A DNA stretch of 64,000 nucleotides from contig JAIUPA010000004.1 of NCBI GenBank assembly GCA_020161665.1, positions 1 through 64,000 of the forward strand. Reading direction: 5' to 3'. Each line of letters starts with the position of its first letter. Position 1 is the first letter of the stretch. The notes beneath the pieces were generated by a model. It ran no database searches. It saw only the letters and a list, made by a program, of their open reading frames with translations, and was not told where the DNA came from. This DNA is from Pseudomonadota bacterium. GTDB lineage: Bacteria > Pseudomonadota > Alphaproteobacteria > Rhizobiales > Rhizobiaceae. The position numbers and the translations under genes are program-made. Below, one piece after another: positions 18,701-27,100 of the stretch.

Positions 18701-21255
18701 CGAATGTCTTCACGGCCCGCAAGGACCTGATGGACGAGACGACGTGGGCGGCGCTCGTTGCGATTTCCCGTGTCGTTCTGCATGCCCGAAACGGCAAGAT
18801 TGCCGATCAGGTGAACCGTGCGGTTCAGCTGTTCTCCGCGTCGCGCATCAAGGAAGAGGAGGCGCCTGAGGCTCTCGCCACGCTGCCGTCGCCCTTCCCG
18901 AATGACGCGCCGGTGGAAGACAGCGGCGATCTCGACTTCTGGAACGGCTTTGGTGGTTTCACCGCCGATGGCAGCGAATATGTGGTGCGCCTCAAGGGTG
19001 GCCAGTCGACGCCGCAGCCGTGGATCAACGTCATCTCCAATGAACGCTTCGGCTTCCACGTTTCGGCGGAAGGCGCAGGCTTCACCTGGAGCCGCAACAG
19101 CCGTGACTATCAGGTGACGCCGTGGACCAACGACGCCGTGACAAACCGTCCGGGCGAGACGTTCCATGTGGCCGATCTTGAAAGCGGTGCGGTTTATTCG
19201 CCGCTGGCTGCACTGGCAACGGAGGCCGATGGCCTTTACGAGGCCCGTCACGGTCTGGGTTACAGCCGCTTCCTGACAAACCGCGATGGTCTGGCGCTCG
19301 AACTGACGCAGACGGTTGATCGCGAACGTCCGGTCAAGGTTTCGCGCCTGACGGTGACGAACAACGGGTCTTCGCCGCGCACGCTGCGCGTCTATGGCTA
19401 TGCCGAATGGGTGCTGGGCAATAACCGTCAGAAGACGGCGCCGTTCATCCTTTCGACCTTGCCGGAGGGTGGCGCAACGCTCGTTGCCAACAACCCCTAC
19501 AGCCTCAACCACAGCGGTCGCTTTGCCTTCTTCGCGGCCAGCGAAACGCCGTCGAGCTTCACCACCAGCCGCCGCGAATTCATCGGCCGCACGGGTGCGG
19601 TTCGTCTGCCGCAGGCGATCGCCTCGAAGGCGGCCCTTTCGGGCTTCATCGAAAGCGATGGTGATCCGTGCGCGGCGATGGCCATTGATGTGACGCTGGC
19701 TCCCGGTGAAACCAAGGAAGTGCGCTTCCTGATGGGTGACACGGAATCGTCTGAAGCCGCCGTGGCGCTTGCCAATGAGGTTCGCACGCAAGCGTTTGAA
19801 ACCCTTCTCGAACGACAGAAGGCCTTCTGGGCCGACTTTACCGGACGCGTTCAGGTTCAGACGCCGGACAAGGCGTTCAACAACCTCGTCAACCGCTGGC
19901 TGCCCTATCAGGCGCTTGGCTGCCGCGTCATGGCGCGCGCTGCCTTCTATCAGGCGTCCGGTGCCTTCGGCTTCCGCGACCAGCTTCAGGATACGCTGAA
20001 CCTTGTGTTGCAGGACCCGTCGCTGGCTCGTGCGCAGATCCTCAACGCGGCCTCGCGCCAGTTCAAGGAAGGCGACGTGCAGCATTGGTGGCTGCCGGAT
20101 ACGGGCGCTGGCGTTCGCACGCTGATTTCGGATGATGTGGTGTGGCTTGGCCATGCCATCCACCGCTACATCGGCGCGACGGGCGACAAGGCGATCCTTG
20201 ATGAACCGCTTGCGTTCCTGACAGGCGATGCGTTGAAGCCGGGTCATGCCGACTCCTTCTTCAAGCCGGTCGAAAGCGACGAGAAGGCGAGCCTTTACGA
20301 ACATGCGGCACGGGCGCTGGATCTCGCCATTATCCGCACGGGCGAGAATGGCCTGCCGCTCATGCTGGGCGGGGACTGGAACGACGGCATGAACCGCGTC
20401 GGTATCGGCGGAAAGGGCACGAGTGTCTGGCTCGGCTGGTTCCTGGCCGCCACGCTGCGCGATTTCGTGGCCTATGCCGATGCGCGGGGCGACAAGGCCC
20501 GCAGCGAAGCCTGGCGCAAGCATGTCGAGGCGCTGAAGAAGGCGCTGGAAACGGCGGGCTGGGATGGCGCCTACTACCGTCGCGGCACCTTCGATAACGG
20601 TTCGCCGCTCGGCTCGGTGCAGAGCGACGAGTGCCAGATCGACTCGCTCGGCCAGTCGTGGAGCGTGCTTTCCGGCATGGGCGACGAGGCCCGTTCGGCA
20701 CAGGCGATGGATGCCGTCATGACGCATCTGGTGGACAAGGATGAAAACATCATCCGCCTGTTCTCGCCGCCCTTTGCCGAAACCCGCAAGGACCCGGGCT
20801 ACATCCGCGCCTACCCGCCGGGTGTGCGTGAAAACGGCGGCCAGTATACGCATGCCGCCATCTGGGTGGTGCTGGCGCTGGCCAAGATGGGCCGTGGTGA
20901 AGATGCATGGCGTTGCTTCTCCATGCTGAACCCGGTCAATCACGCGCTCGACCGTGACGCAGCCGAAAAGTATCGCGTGGAACCCTATGTGGTCGCCGCC
21001 GATGTTTACGGTGAAGGCTACAAGACGGGCCGTGGTGGCTGGTCGTGGTATACGGGGTCGGCTGGCTGGCTCTATCGCACGGCGGTGGAAGGCATTCTCG
21101 GCATTGCCCGTACCGCTGACGGTCTTGATGTTCAGCCCGTGCTGCCGGAGGCCTGGGATGGCTTCACGGCACAGGTGAAGATCGATGGTCGCGATGTGAC
21201 GGTGGACGTGACGCGCGGCGCGGACGGCAAGCCGGTGACCAGCATCAAGGGCTGA
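12799..21255 (+). CDS. ndvB: Cyclic beta-1,2-glucan synthase
   Basis: A 2818-residue inner-membrane protein, the normal length for NdvB/ChvB/Cgs. It makes cyclic beta-1,2-glucan from UDP-glucose by protein-primed initiation, elongation, cyclisation and release. The N-terminal half holds membrane helices (for example 410-460, 805-860 and 930-985) and a GT84 domain with the DSD metal site at 624-626 and RQHRW at 770-774. The C-terminal part is a GH94 phosphorylase-like domain, with GGDWNDGMN and acidic residues D2526 and D2529, which sets ring size by trimming chains. I chose ATG at 12799 (MSEQTTPSIV); the 97 codons upstream look non-coding. Cyclic glucans act in osmotic adaptation to low osmolarity and in host interaction. 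The exporter gene ndvA faces it 0.7 kb downstream. Confidence 0.97.
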   Translation: MSEQTTPSIVTTDTDSRQIDHNGSIRAAYMTAEELAACGAAVASGNIPALPELKPFEFFARNRENEREILKVYRSTAADVENGATITPAAEWLLDNHYIVEEAIQEVRRDFPKKFFRQLPTVKVGDMELPRTLVLAWLYVAHTHSTVSTENLQEMVEGFQSVETLEIGELWALPSFLRFVLIENLRRISIRVERSRTMRRRANETADEVIRLNDANACADLLASVASLATDSTFATQFHYRLRNGSQTADFAINWLEERLRAAGTDSETVATSEQNRLSSGNVTMGNIIRSLREINDTEWSVWFEEVSQIDKILRAETDYGALDFGSRNAYRNRIEMIARRCGKSEVEVANTAIRLTREAAEKGTGDGHEANVGAFLAGPRRVELEQAVGYELLFVQRFVRAVRRMHWLAIAVPVILITIIAMAAVGWFLGHSGMGVLTLLLFLLMFSLPASEGATGLFNTLVTFFVRPARLVGFEFKEGIPEDARTLVVVPCLIGNRDQVDELVRNLEVHYLANPQGAISFALVSDWPDSKQEETPADTEVLDYAKQEISRLNARYHEEAGERFYILHRRRVMNEAEGAWMGWERKRGKLHELNMLLRGDRDTSFLPGANRVPAGIKYVMTLDSDTRLMRDAVTKLVGKMHHPINRPVHDPETGRVIAGYGVLQPRVTPSLTTGKDASVFQRVFSVSRGIDPYVFTVSDVYQDLTGEGTFTGKGLYDVDAFETALKGRIEENSVLSHDLLEGSFARCALITDVELVEDFPIRYEVETSRQHRWARGDWQLIPYIFDLTRGVTALGRWKMIDNLRRSLTPIAWAFASVLGWYCLDPLGALIWQILLIFCLFVAPTLSLISGILPRSTDIVPRVHFQTVWSDIRDTNAQVALRIVFIADSAWMMADAIVRSLYRLFVSHKLMLEWKTAASVQSGAQGTIGGYYRKMWHAPALAFFSLAVAALSGDSAFLVGLPFVMLWAVSPAIAWYVSQSAETEDRLFVPDDVARDLRLIGRRTWRYFDTFVTPEQNYLPPDNVQETPVFTVATRTSPTNIGVYLLSVISARRFGWISFQETIERLENTVSTIEKMEKYRGHLINWYHTDTLQTLGPRYISAVDSGNLAGHLIAVSSAAREWAEAPSAHLQANLDGLGDVAGILQEALKELPDDRKTVRPLRRRLEERITGFLTALASVKREHEFASIRIINLGVLARDIEKLAANLHHEVKSAASEEVTRWTQTLVKTCEGHVADSSFDLSNIEPLRTQLASLRDRMRQLAFDMDFSFLFRPERRLLSIGFRVDSKELDEACYDLLASEARLTSLFGVAKGDLPNEHWYKLGRQVVPIGSRGALISWSGSMFEYLMPPLVMQERQGGILNQTNNLIVQEQITHGRRLGIPVWGISEAAFNARDHHLNYQYTNFGVPSLGLKRGLGQNAVIAPYASILASQYDPLSAHQNLKRLRGLGALGLYGYHDAVDFTPTRVPDGKKCAVVYNYYAHHHGMSVAAIANVEFNGWLRELFHSDPVIEAAELLLQEKAPREVPVMSAKYEPETPGKGQADLLRAETRSVIDPMTKDRELVFLSNGHYAVMLTATGTGYSRWNGQTVTRWKADPTEDRWGSFIFLRDTASGDWWSATAEPRRALGEKTRAVFSDDKAEFHKTVGELQSTVECIVANEHDAEGRRITLINTGNEDRFIEVTSYMEPVLTTDDEDNAHPAFARMFVRTEISRRGDAIRAWRNKRNPSEPDMWVAHLAADNSGPARPTEFETDRRRFVGRGRTLGEAAAFDAGATLSGLDGFTLDPVLALRRQVRVPAGKKVQVVFWTIAAPNREEIDKAVERYRHPDAFAHELIHAWTRAQVQLRHVGVTSQQAAAYQQLGRYLTYPDMHLRADAGTVEAGLRSQSQLWGLSISGDYPIFTLRINDDLDLDIVKEALSAQEYLRSRGVVSDLVILNERAASYAQDMQHGLEQLVDNARRFAQQSGDGRPNVFTARKDLMDETTWAALVAISRVVLHARNGKIADQVNRAVQLFSASRIKEEEAPEALATLPSPFPNDAPVEDSGDLDFWNGFGGFTADGSEYVVRLKGGQSTPQPWINVISNERFGFHVSAEGAGFTWSRNSRDYQVTPWTNDAVTNRPGETFHVADLESGAVYSPLAALATEADGLYEARHGLGYSRFLTNRDGLALELTQTVDRERPVKVSRLTVTNNGSSPRTLRVYGYAEWVLGNNRQKTAPFILSTLPEGGATLVANNPYSLNHSGRFAFFAASETPSSFTTSRREFIGRTGAVRLPQAIASKAALSGFIESDGDPCAAMAIDVTLAPGETKEVRFLMGDTESSEAAVALANEVRTQAFETLLERQKAFWADFTGRVQVQTPDKAFNNLVNRWLPYQALGCRVMARAAFYQASGAFGFRDQLQDTLNLVLQDPSLARAQILNAASRQFKEGDVQHWWLPDTGAGVRTLISDDVVWLGHAIHRYIGATGDKAILDEPLAFLTGDALKPGHADSFFKPVESDEKASLYEHAARALDLAIIRTGENGLPLMLGGDWNDGMNRVGIGGKGTSVWLGWFLAATLRDFVAYADARGDKARSEAWRKHVEALKKALETAGWDGAYYRRGTFDNGSPLGSVQSDECQIDSLGQSWSVLSGMGDEARSAQAMDAVMTHLVDKDENIIRLFSPPFAETRKDPGYIRAYPPGVRENGGQYTHAAIWVVLALAKMGRGEDAWRCFSMLNPVNHALDRDAAEKYRVEPYVVAADVYGEGYKTGRGGWSWYTGSAGWLYRTAVEGILGIARTADGLDVQPVLPEAWDGFTAQVKIDGRDVTVDVTRGADGKPVTSIKG

Positions 21256-21277
21256 GTGACGCTTTCAGACAAGATGG

Positions 21278-21311
21278 AAGGGCCGGATGCCGACGCATCC
21301 GGCCCTTTTTG
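21278..21311 (+). terminator. Rho-independent terminator of ndvB
   Basis: AAGGGCCGGATGC (21278-21290) pairs with GCATCCGGCCCTT (21295-21307) around CGAC and runs into TTTTT. It is a textbook terminator. Confidence 0.93.
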
Positions 21312-21317
21312 TTGGTC

Positions 21318-21424
21318 CTAGAGCATTTCCGGTGAACACCAGATCATCGGAAATGCTCTATCTCCTTGTTTTAACGCAGTCCAAACGCAAAACCGCTGAC
21401 GCACTTTTGCTGGAAGTGCTCTAG
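21318..21424. repeat. Interspersed repeat with inverted ends, family B copy 1
   Basis: About 107 bp bounded by CTAGAGCATTTCC and GGAAGTGCTCTAG, with an inner AGAGCATTTCCG/CGGAAATGCTCT hairpin (21320-21360). The right part (TTTTAACGCA to GCTGGAAGTGCT) resembles 31425-31480. This kind of sequence is widespread in Rhizobiales genomes. Its right end supplies the TAG stop codon of the gdx gene (21421-21423). Confidence 0.8.
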
Positions 21425-21735
21425 GCCGAGAGTTTCATCAGCACGATGCCGGACAGAATGAGAAGGGCGGCCGCGATCCGCGTCGCGGTTGCAGCCTCAC
21501 CCATCCAGAGGATGCCGACCAGAAAGGCACCCAGTGCGCCGATGCCGGTCCAGATCGCGTAAGCTGTTCCCAAGGGCAAGGCACGCATGGCAAGCGCCAG
21601 CAGCGAGAAGCTCGCCAGCATGGCAACGATGGTGATGAGGGAGGGCGTGAGGCGCGTGAAGCCTTCGGACTGTTTCATGGTGGTCGCCCAGACCACCTCC
21701 AGAAGACCGGCGCCGATCAGATAAAGCCAGTGCAT
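21421..21735 (-). CDS. gdx: Guanidinium exporter (SMR family, SugE/Gdx type)
   Basis: A 104-residue four-helix membrane protein of the small multidrug resistance family. The residues that mark guanidinium exporters are all at their usual places: G10, E13, W16, S42, Y59 and W62 (LPLGTAYAIWTGIG). As dual-topology dimers these proteins swap guanidinium for protons. The upstream leader contains two ACGA-loop hairpins that fit the guanidine-II riboswitch, strongly supporting this role over quaternary-ammonium export. GGAAAG precedes the ATG by about 7 nt. The stop codon lies in a repeat element. The gene sits between the convergent ndvB and ndvA genes and is unrelated to them in function. Confidence 0.93.
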   Translation of the reverse strand: MHWLYLIGAGLLEVVWATTMKQSEGFTRLTPSLITIVAMLASFSLLALAMRALPLGTAYAIWTGIGALGAFLVGILWMGEAATATRIAAALLILSGIVLMKLSA

Positions 21736-21844
21736 TTTGCTCTTTCCGGAGCGTCTGGCCGATCAGTGACACGGCAGGAACGCCCCTTTGCTCTGGTTCA
21801 GGTGTCCTGCGTCCCGGTGATTGGGAGAACAAGAGCCTGAGTGA

Positions 21845-21897
21845 GCCAGGTCGTCCCGGCGGTTTTGACGTGATCAATGAGGAGGGTCGTCCCTCAC
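21845..21897 (-). promoter_or_regulatory. Guanidine-II (mini-ykkC) riboswitch upstream of gdx
   Basis: Read on the minus strand there are two short hairpins with ACGA loops: GAGGG-ACGA-CCCTC (21895-21882) and GCCGGG-ACGA-CCTGGC (21860-21845, one G-U pair), joined by 21 nt. Paired stems with ACGR loops define the guanidine-II class, in which guanidine binds and docks the two loops. About 110 nt separate it from the gdx start. The bases at 21836-21831 (GCUCUU in RNA) can pair with AAGAGC in the ribosome-binding region (21744-21739), a possible anti-Shine-Dalgarno arm. Class and gene context agree. Confidence 0.9.
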
Positions 21898-21953
21898 GTA
21901 AGCAAGACATAGCGCGGCGGTCGGCGCGGTCACGTGGCTGCCGGTTGCGGCGC

Positions 21954-23711
21954 TTAACCCGGAAGTGTGGTCTTCGGCGGCACGTCATCGATGGTGATGC
22001 CGCTTTCCTTCAACAGAGCGGCAAAGCGACCACCGGCATGGCTCAACTCGTCATAGGTGCCGGTTTCGAGAATATGGCCGTGTTCGAGGAAAATCACCCG
22101 GTCGGCATCGCGGATGGTGGACAGGCGGTGGGCGATGATGAAGGTGGTGCGTCCGGAGCGCAGCGTATCGATGGCTTCCTTCACCTTGGCTTCGGTTTCC
22201 ACATCGAGCGCGCTTGTCGCTTCATCGAGAATGAGGATCGGCGCGTTCTTCAAGATGGCGCGGGCGATGGCAATGCGCTGACGTTCGCCGCCGGACAGGC
22301 GGTTGCCGCGTTCCCCGACGCGGGTGTCGTAACCTTCGACGCGGCTTTCGATGAAGTCGCGGGCCGCTGCCGCCTCGGCGGCATGGTGCACATCCTCGTC
22401 AGTCGCCCCTTCGCGGCCCAGACGGATGTTTTCGGCAATCGAGCGGTCGAGAAGGCCGGAATCCTGAAACACGGTCGCAATGGCACCGCGCAGCGATTGG
22501 CGGGTCACGGTTGCGATATCGGTGTCATCGATCAGGATCGAGCCGCTTTGAGGATCGTAGACGCGCTGCAGGAGGTTGACGAGGGTGGTTTTACCAGCAC
22601 CCGTCGGGCCGACAATCGCCAGCGTCTGCCCGGCCTCCACCGTGAAGCAGACATTGTGAATGCCCTGCGTGGCCTTGGCGAAGTCGAAGGAGACGTTGCG
22701 GAACTCGATGCGGCCATGAACATTCTTCAGTTCGGCAGCGCCGGTCGTGTCCTCGCGGTCGCGCACGGCATCTTCCAGCTTGTAGAAATCTTCAAGCTTG
22801 GCGCGGGCCTCAAAAATCTGGTTGGCAAATTGCAGCATCTGGTCGAGTTTGCCGATCAGCAGGGTTGCGAAGCCGGTAAAGGCCAGAACATTGGCCACCG
22901 TCATCTCGCCCTTTTGCACCAGCACCGTGCCGATGACGAGAATGATCATCATCGAAATCGTCGAGGCCATACGGTTCAGAGCGCTGGCAAGCGCCCACCA
23001 GTCGAGCACCGGGTATTGGGCCGAAATGAGCTTCTTCGTGAACTCCTTGAGCGCACGGGTTTCAGCTTCAATGCGGTTATAGGAGTGGATGACCGAGACG
23101 TTACTGATGCAATCCGAAATATGGGAAAAGACCTTGTGATAATGGCCTTCCACCGCTGCCTGCCCATCCTTGGTCTTGCTCATCACCAGCTTGCCGATGA
23201 TGAGGTAAAGCACGCCGAGGCCGACCAGAACCGCCGTCATGCGCAGGTCCATGGAAATGGCCGTCGGAATGAGGAGGGTCAGCGCCACCGCGGTGGAAAG
23301 ATGCGAGCGCATGAACTCCAGCCACAGGCCGAAGAGCGTATCGGAGGCGCGCAGCAGGGTATGCAGCGCATTCGATGTGCCGCGCCGGTGATGCCAAGAC
23401 AGCGGCATGGAGACGATGCGCTCGAAGGCTTCCGTTAAAAGCGTGGCGCGGCGGCCGTGGGCCAAGCGGTCAGCACCACGCGCCACCAGCACGAAGGCAA
23501 TGGTGTTGAACACCCCAAAGCTTGCCCACATGATGAGGTCCGGCTTGGCGTCCGTCTTGGAGGTGATGGCCTGAATGATGCGCCCGAAGAGGATCGGCTC
23601 GATAATGCTGATGGCCGCCAGAACCATGTTGGCCAGAACGATAAGCGACACACGGAAGCGGTTGGCCCCGAGATATTTCAGCGCGCGAAAATAGACCTGC
23701 AACAGGGACAA
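21954..23711 (-). CDS. ndvA: Cyclic beta-1,2-glucan exporter, ABC permease/ATPase
   Basis: A 585-residue half-transporter of the type I exporter group. Residues 1-320 hold about six membrane helices and include SMPLSWHHRRGTSNALHTLL and YPVLDWWALASALNR, characteristic of NdvA/ChvA. The ATPase domain has GPTGAGKTT (Walker A), LSGGERQRIAIARA (signature) and ILILDEATSALD (Walker B). It moves cyclic glucan across the inner membrane. I chose the TTG at 23711: GAGG lies 8 nt upstream and LSLLQVYFRAL then lines up with the usual MTLFQVYTRAL start. The frame stays open 52 codons further up to 23867, but that part does not resemble family members. Confidence 0.95.
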   Translation of the reverse strand: MSLLQVYFRALKYLGANRFRVSLIVLANMVLAAISIIEPILFGRIIQAITSKTDAKPDLIMWASFGVFNTIAFVLVARGADRLAHGRRATLLTEAFERIVSMPLSWHHRRGTSNALHTLLRASDTLFGLWLEFMRSHLSTAVALTLLIPTAISMDLRMTAVLVGLGVLYLIIGKLVMSKTKDGQAAVEGHYHKVFSHISDCISNVSVIHSYNRIEAETRALKEFTKKLISAQYPVLDWWALASALNRMASTISMMIILVIGTVLVQKGEMTVANVLAFTGFATLLIGKLDQMLQFANQIFEARAKLEDFYKLEDAVRDREDTTGAAELKNVHGRIEFRNVSFDFAKATQGIHNVCFTVEAGQTLAIVGPTGAGKTTLVNLLQRVYDPQSGSILIDDTDIATVTRQSLRGAIATVFQDSGLLDRSIAENIRLGREGATDEDVHHAAEAAAARDFIESRVEGYDTRVGERGNRLSGGERQRIAIARAILKNAPILILDEATSALDVETEAKVKEAIDTLRSGRTTFIIAHRLSTIRDADRVIFLEHGHILETGTYDELSHAGGRFAALLKESGITIDDVPPKTTLPG

Positions 23712-24136
23712 CTGGGAAACCTCGACATTACAGAAGGTCCGGGCCTTCGACCGAACCGGCATATCCGTCACCCTGTCCGGCGTGGCAAGCGGATTTCGCA
23801 AACCATAATTCACTTTTGCAGGCTGGAATACAATTTTGTTGCGCAATCGCACCCTTGGGGGTGGCACTGTGCATGAATCTTATGCGTCTTTCGGAGTGGA
23901 GTAAAAATTCACCTCTTCGCCATGAAATTTTGCGACGCGAAATTGCGCTTGATCAGGCTTGTCGCTAACATCGTTTTCAGGGACGCTGACCGTTGCGCGG
24001 ACATCATAATGGTTTGGTCCTGACGAGCATGGGGAAAGTGCGTATGGAGCCGTTCTCCCAGCGGTTTCTGCGTCTATGAGGGGTTTCGTTCTTTAACAGC
24101 GTCCGGTGATACCGGCGGCCTGGAGGAGTTTTCGTT
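23712..24136. promoter_or_regulatory. 425-bp divergent region between ndvA and pyc
   Basis: It must hold both promoters. I see no convincing gene; short frames here lack ribosome sites. A GGAGGAG ribosome site for pyc is at 24122-24128. AT-rich patches near 23825-23835 and 23900-23945 are promoter candidates. No known riboswitch was recognised. The space is large enough for a small RNA, without direct evidence. Confidence 0.4.
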
Positions 24137-27100
24137 TTGCAAATCAAAAAGATACTTGTTGCCAATCGTTCGGAGATCGCGATCCGTGTATTTCGCGCTG
24201 CCAATGAGCTGGGGATAGCAACAGTCGCCATCTGGGCGGAAGAAGACAAGCTTTCCCTGCATCGCTTCAAGGCCGATGAAAGCTATCGGATTGGTCGCGG
24301 TCCGCATCTGGCCAAGGATATGGGGCCGATTGAAAGCTATCTTTCGATCGAAGAAATCATTCGCGTTGCAAAACTGTCGGGTGCCGATGCCATCCATCCG
24401 GGATACGGCCTGCTCTCCGAAAGCCCCGAATTTGTTGAGGCCTGCAACGATGCAGGTATCATTTTCATTGGGCCGACCGCCGATACGATGCGCCGTCTTG
24501 GCAACAAGGTCGCGGCCCGCAATCTGGCCATGTCGGTCAATGTTCCGGTCGTGCCGGCCACCCAGCCGCTGCCGGACGATATGGTCGAAGTGGCCCGCAT
24601 GGCCGAGGAAATCGGCTACCCGGTGATGCTCAAGGCATCGTGGGGCGGCGGCGGTCGCGGTATGCGCGTCATCCGTTCGAAGGATGATCTGGAACGTGAA
24701 GTGACCGAAGCCAAGCGCGAGGCCAAGGCGGCCTTCGGCAAGGATGAAGTCTATCTCGAAAAACTCGTCGAACGGGCGCGCCACGTCGAAAGCCAGATTC
24801 TGGGCGATACGCATGGCAATGCCGTGCATCTGTTCGAGCGTGACTGCTCGATCCAGCGCCGTAACCAGAAGGTGGTGGAGCGCGCTCCGGCCCCTTATCT
24901 TTCCGAAGCGCAGCGCGCCGAACTCGCCGACTATTCGCTGAAGATCGCCAAGGCGACCAGCTACATCGGGGCCGGTACGGTCGAGTATCTGATGGATGCC
25001 GATACGGGCAAGTTCTACTTCATCGAAGTGAACCCGCGTATTCAGGTGGAGCACACCGTCACCGAAACGGTGACGGGCATCGATATCGTCAAGGCGCAGA
25101 TCCACATTCTGGAAGGCTATGCCATCGGCACGCCGGAATCGGGTGTTCCGCCGCAGTCGGAAATACGGCTTAACGGCCATGCCATGCAGTGCCGTATCAC
25201 CACCGAAGACCCGGAGCAGAACTTCATTCCGGACTATGGCCGCATCACCGCCTATCGTTCGGCGGCCGGTTTCGGTATCCGTCTTGATGGTGGCACGGCC
25301 TATGCCGGGGCGATCATCACCCGCTTCTATGATCCGCTTCTGGTGAAGGTGACGGCCTGGGCGCCGACGGCGGATCAGGCCATTGACCGTATGGACCGCG
25401 CGCTGCGCGAATTCCGTATTCGCGGCGTGGCAACCAACCTCACCTTCCTCGAAGCGATTATAACGCATTCGAAGTTCCGCGATAACAGCTACACGACGCG
25501 TTTCATTGACTCGACACCTGAGCTTTTCCAGCAGGTGAAGCGTCAGGACCGCGCCACGAAGCTTCTGACCTATCTGGCCGATGTGACGGTCAATGGTCAT
25601 CCCGAAGCACGCGGTCGCGCCAAGCCCGCGGCGGACGCAGCAGCGCCGTCCATTCCTTACGTGGATGCGCCGATCATCGAGGGCACGAAGCAGAAGCTTG
25701 ACGCGCTGGGGCCGAAGGGCTTTGCCGAATGGCTGCGCAACGAAAAGCGCGTGCTGGTGACCGATACGACGATGCGCGACGGCCATCAATCGCTGCTGGC
25801 AACACGCATGCGCACCTATGACATCGCCTCGATTGCGGGCACCTATGCCAAGGCCTTGCCGGGCCTCTTCTCGCTGGAATGCTGGGGCGGTGCGACGTTT
25901 GACGTTTCCATGCGCTTCCTCACCGAAGACCCGTGGGAGCGTCTGGCGCTGATCCGCGAGTCGGCTCCGAACATCCTCCTGCAGATGCTTCTGCGTGGCG
26001 CGAACGGGGTGGGCTACAAGAACTATCCGGACAATGTGGTGAAGTACTTCGTGCGTCAGGCGGCGAAGGGCGGCATCGATGTGTTCCGCGTGTTCGACTG
26101 CCTGAACTGGGTCGACAATATGCGTGTGTCGATGGATGCGATCCTCGAAGAGAACAAGATCTGTGAGGCGACCATCTGCTACACGGGCGATATTCTCGAT
26201 CCGGAGCGGGCCAAGTATTCGCTGAAATACTACACCGACCTCGCCAAGGAACTGGAAAAGGCCGGTGCGCATATCATCGCGGTCAAGGATATGGCCGGTC
26301 TTCTGAAGCCCGGTGCGGCCAAGGTGCTGTTTACGGCGCTTCGCGAAGCCACCAGCCTGCCGATCCACTTCCACACGCATGATACGTCGGGCATTGCCGC
26401 GGCCTCCGTGCTGGCGGCGGTCGATGCGGGCGTCGATGTGGTGGATGCGGCCATGGACGCCTTCTCCGGTGGCACCTCGCAGCCCTGCCTCGGCTCCATC
26501 GTTGAAGCGCTCAAGGGCACGGAACGCGACAGTGGTCTCGATGCCAAGTGGATCCGTCGCTTGTCCTTCTATTGGGAGGCGGTGCGCAACCAGTATGCGG
26601 CGTTCGAAAGCGACCTCAAGGGTCCGGCTTCGGAAGTCTATTTGCACGAAATGCCGGGCGGCCAGTTCACCAACCTGAAAGAACAGGCGCGTTCGCTGGG
26701 TCTCGAAAGCCGTTGGCACGAAGTGGCGCAGGCCTATGCCGACGTGAACCAGATGTTTGGCGATATCGTCAAGGTCACGCCGTCCTCCAAGGTGGTGGGC
26801 GACATGGCGCTGATGATGGTGAGCCAGGACCTGACCGTGGCGGATGTCGAGAACCCGGAAAAGGATATCGCCTTCCCGGATTCGGTCGTCTCCATGCTGA
26901 AGGGCGATCTGGGGCAGCCGCCCGGCGGCTGGCCGCAGGGCCTGCAGAAGAAGGCGCTGAAGGGCGATGCCGCCTATACGGTGGTGCCCGGTTCGCTTCT
27001 GCCGCCGGCGGATCTCGACGCCGAACGCAAGACCATCGAAACGAAGCTCGAGCGCTCGGTCAACGACTACGAGTTCGCCTCGTACCTCATGTATCCGAAG

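Noticed and set aside
17644..20943. 1099-codon open frame on the minus strand
   Set aside because: Also antisense to ndvB, with the histidine- and arginine-rich composition typical of shadow frames.
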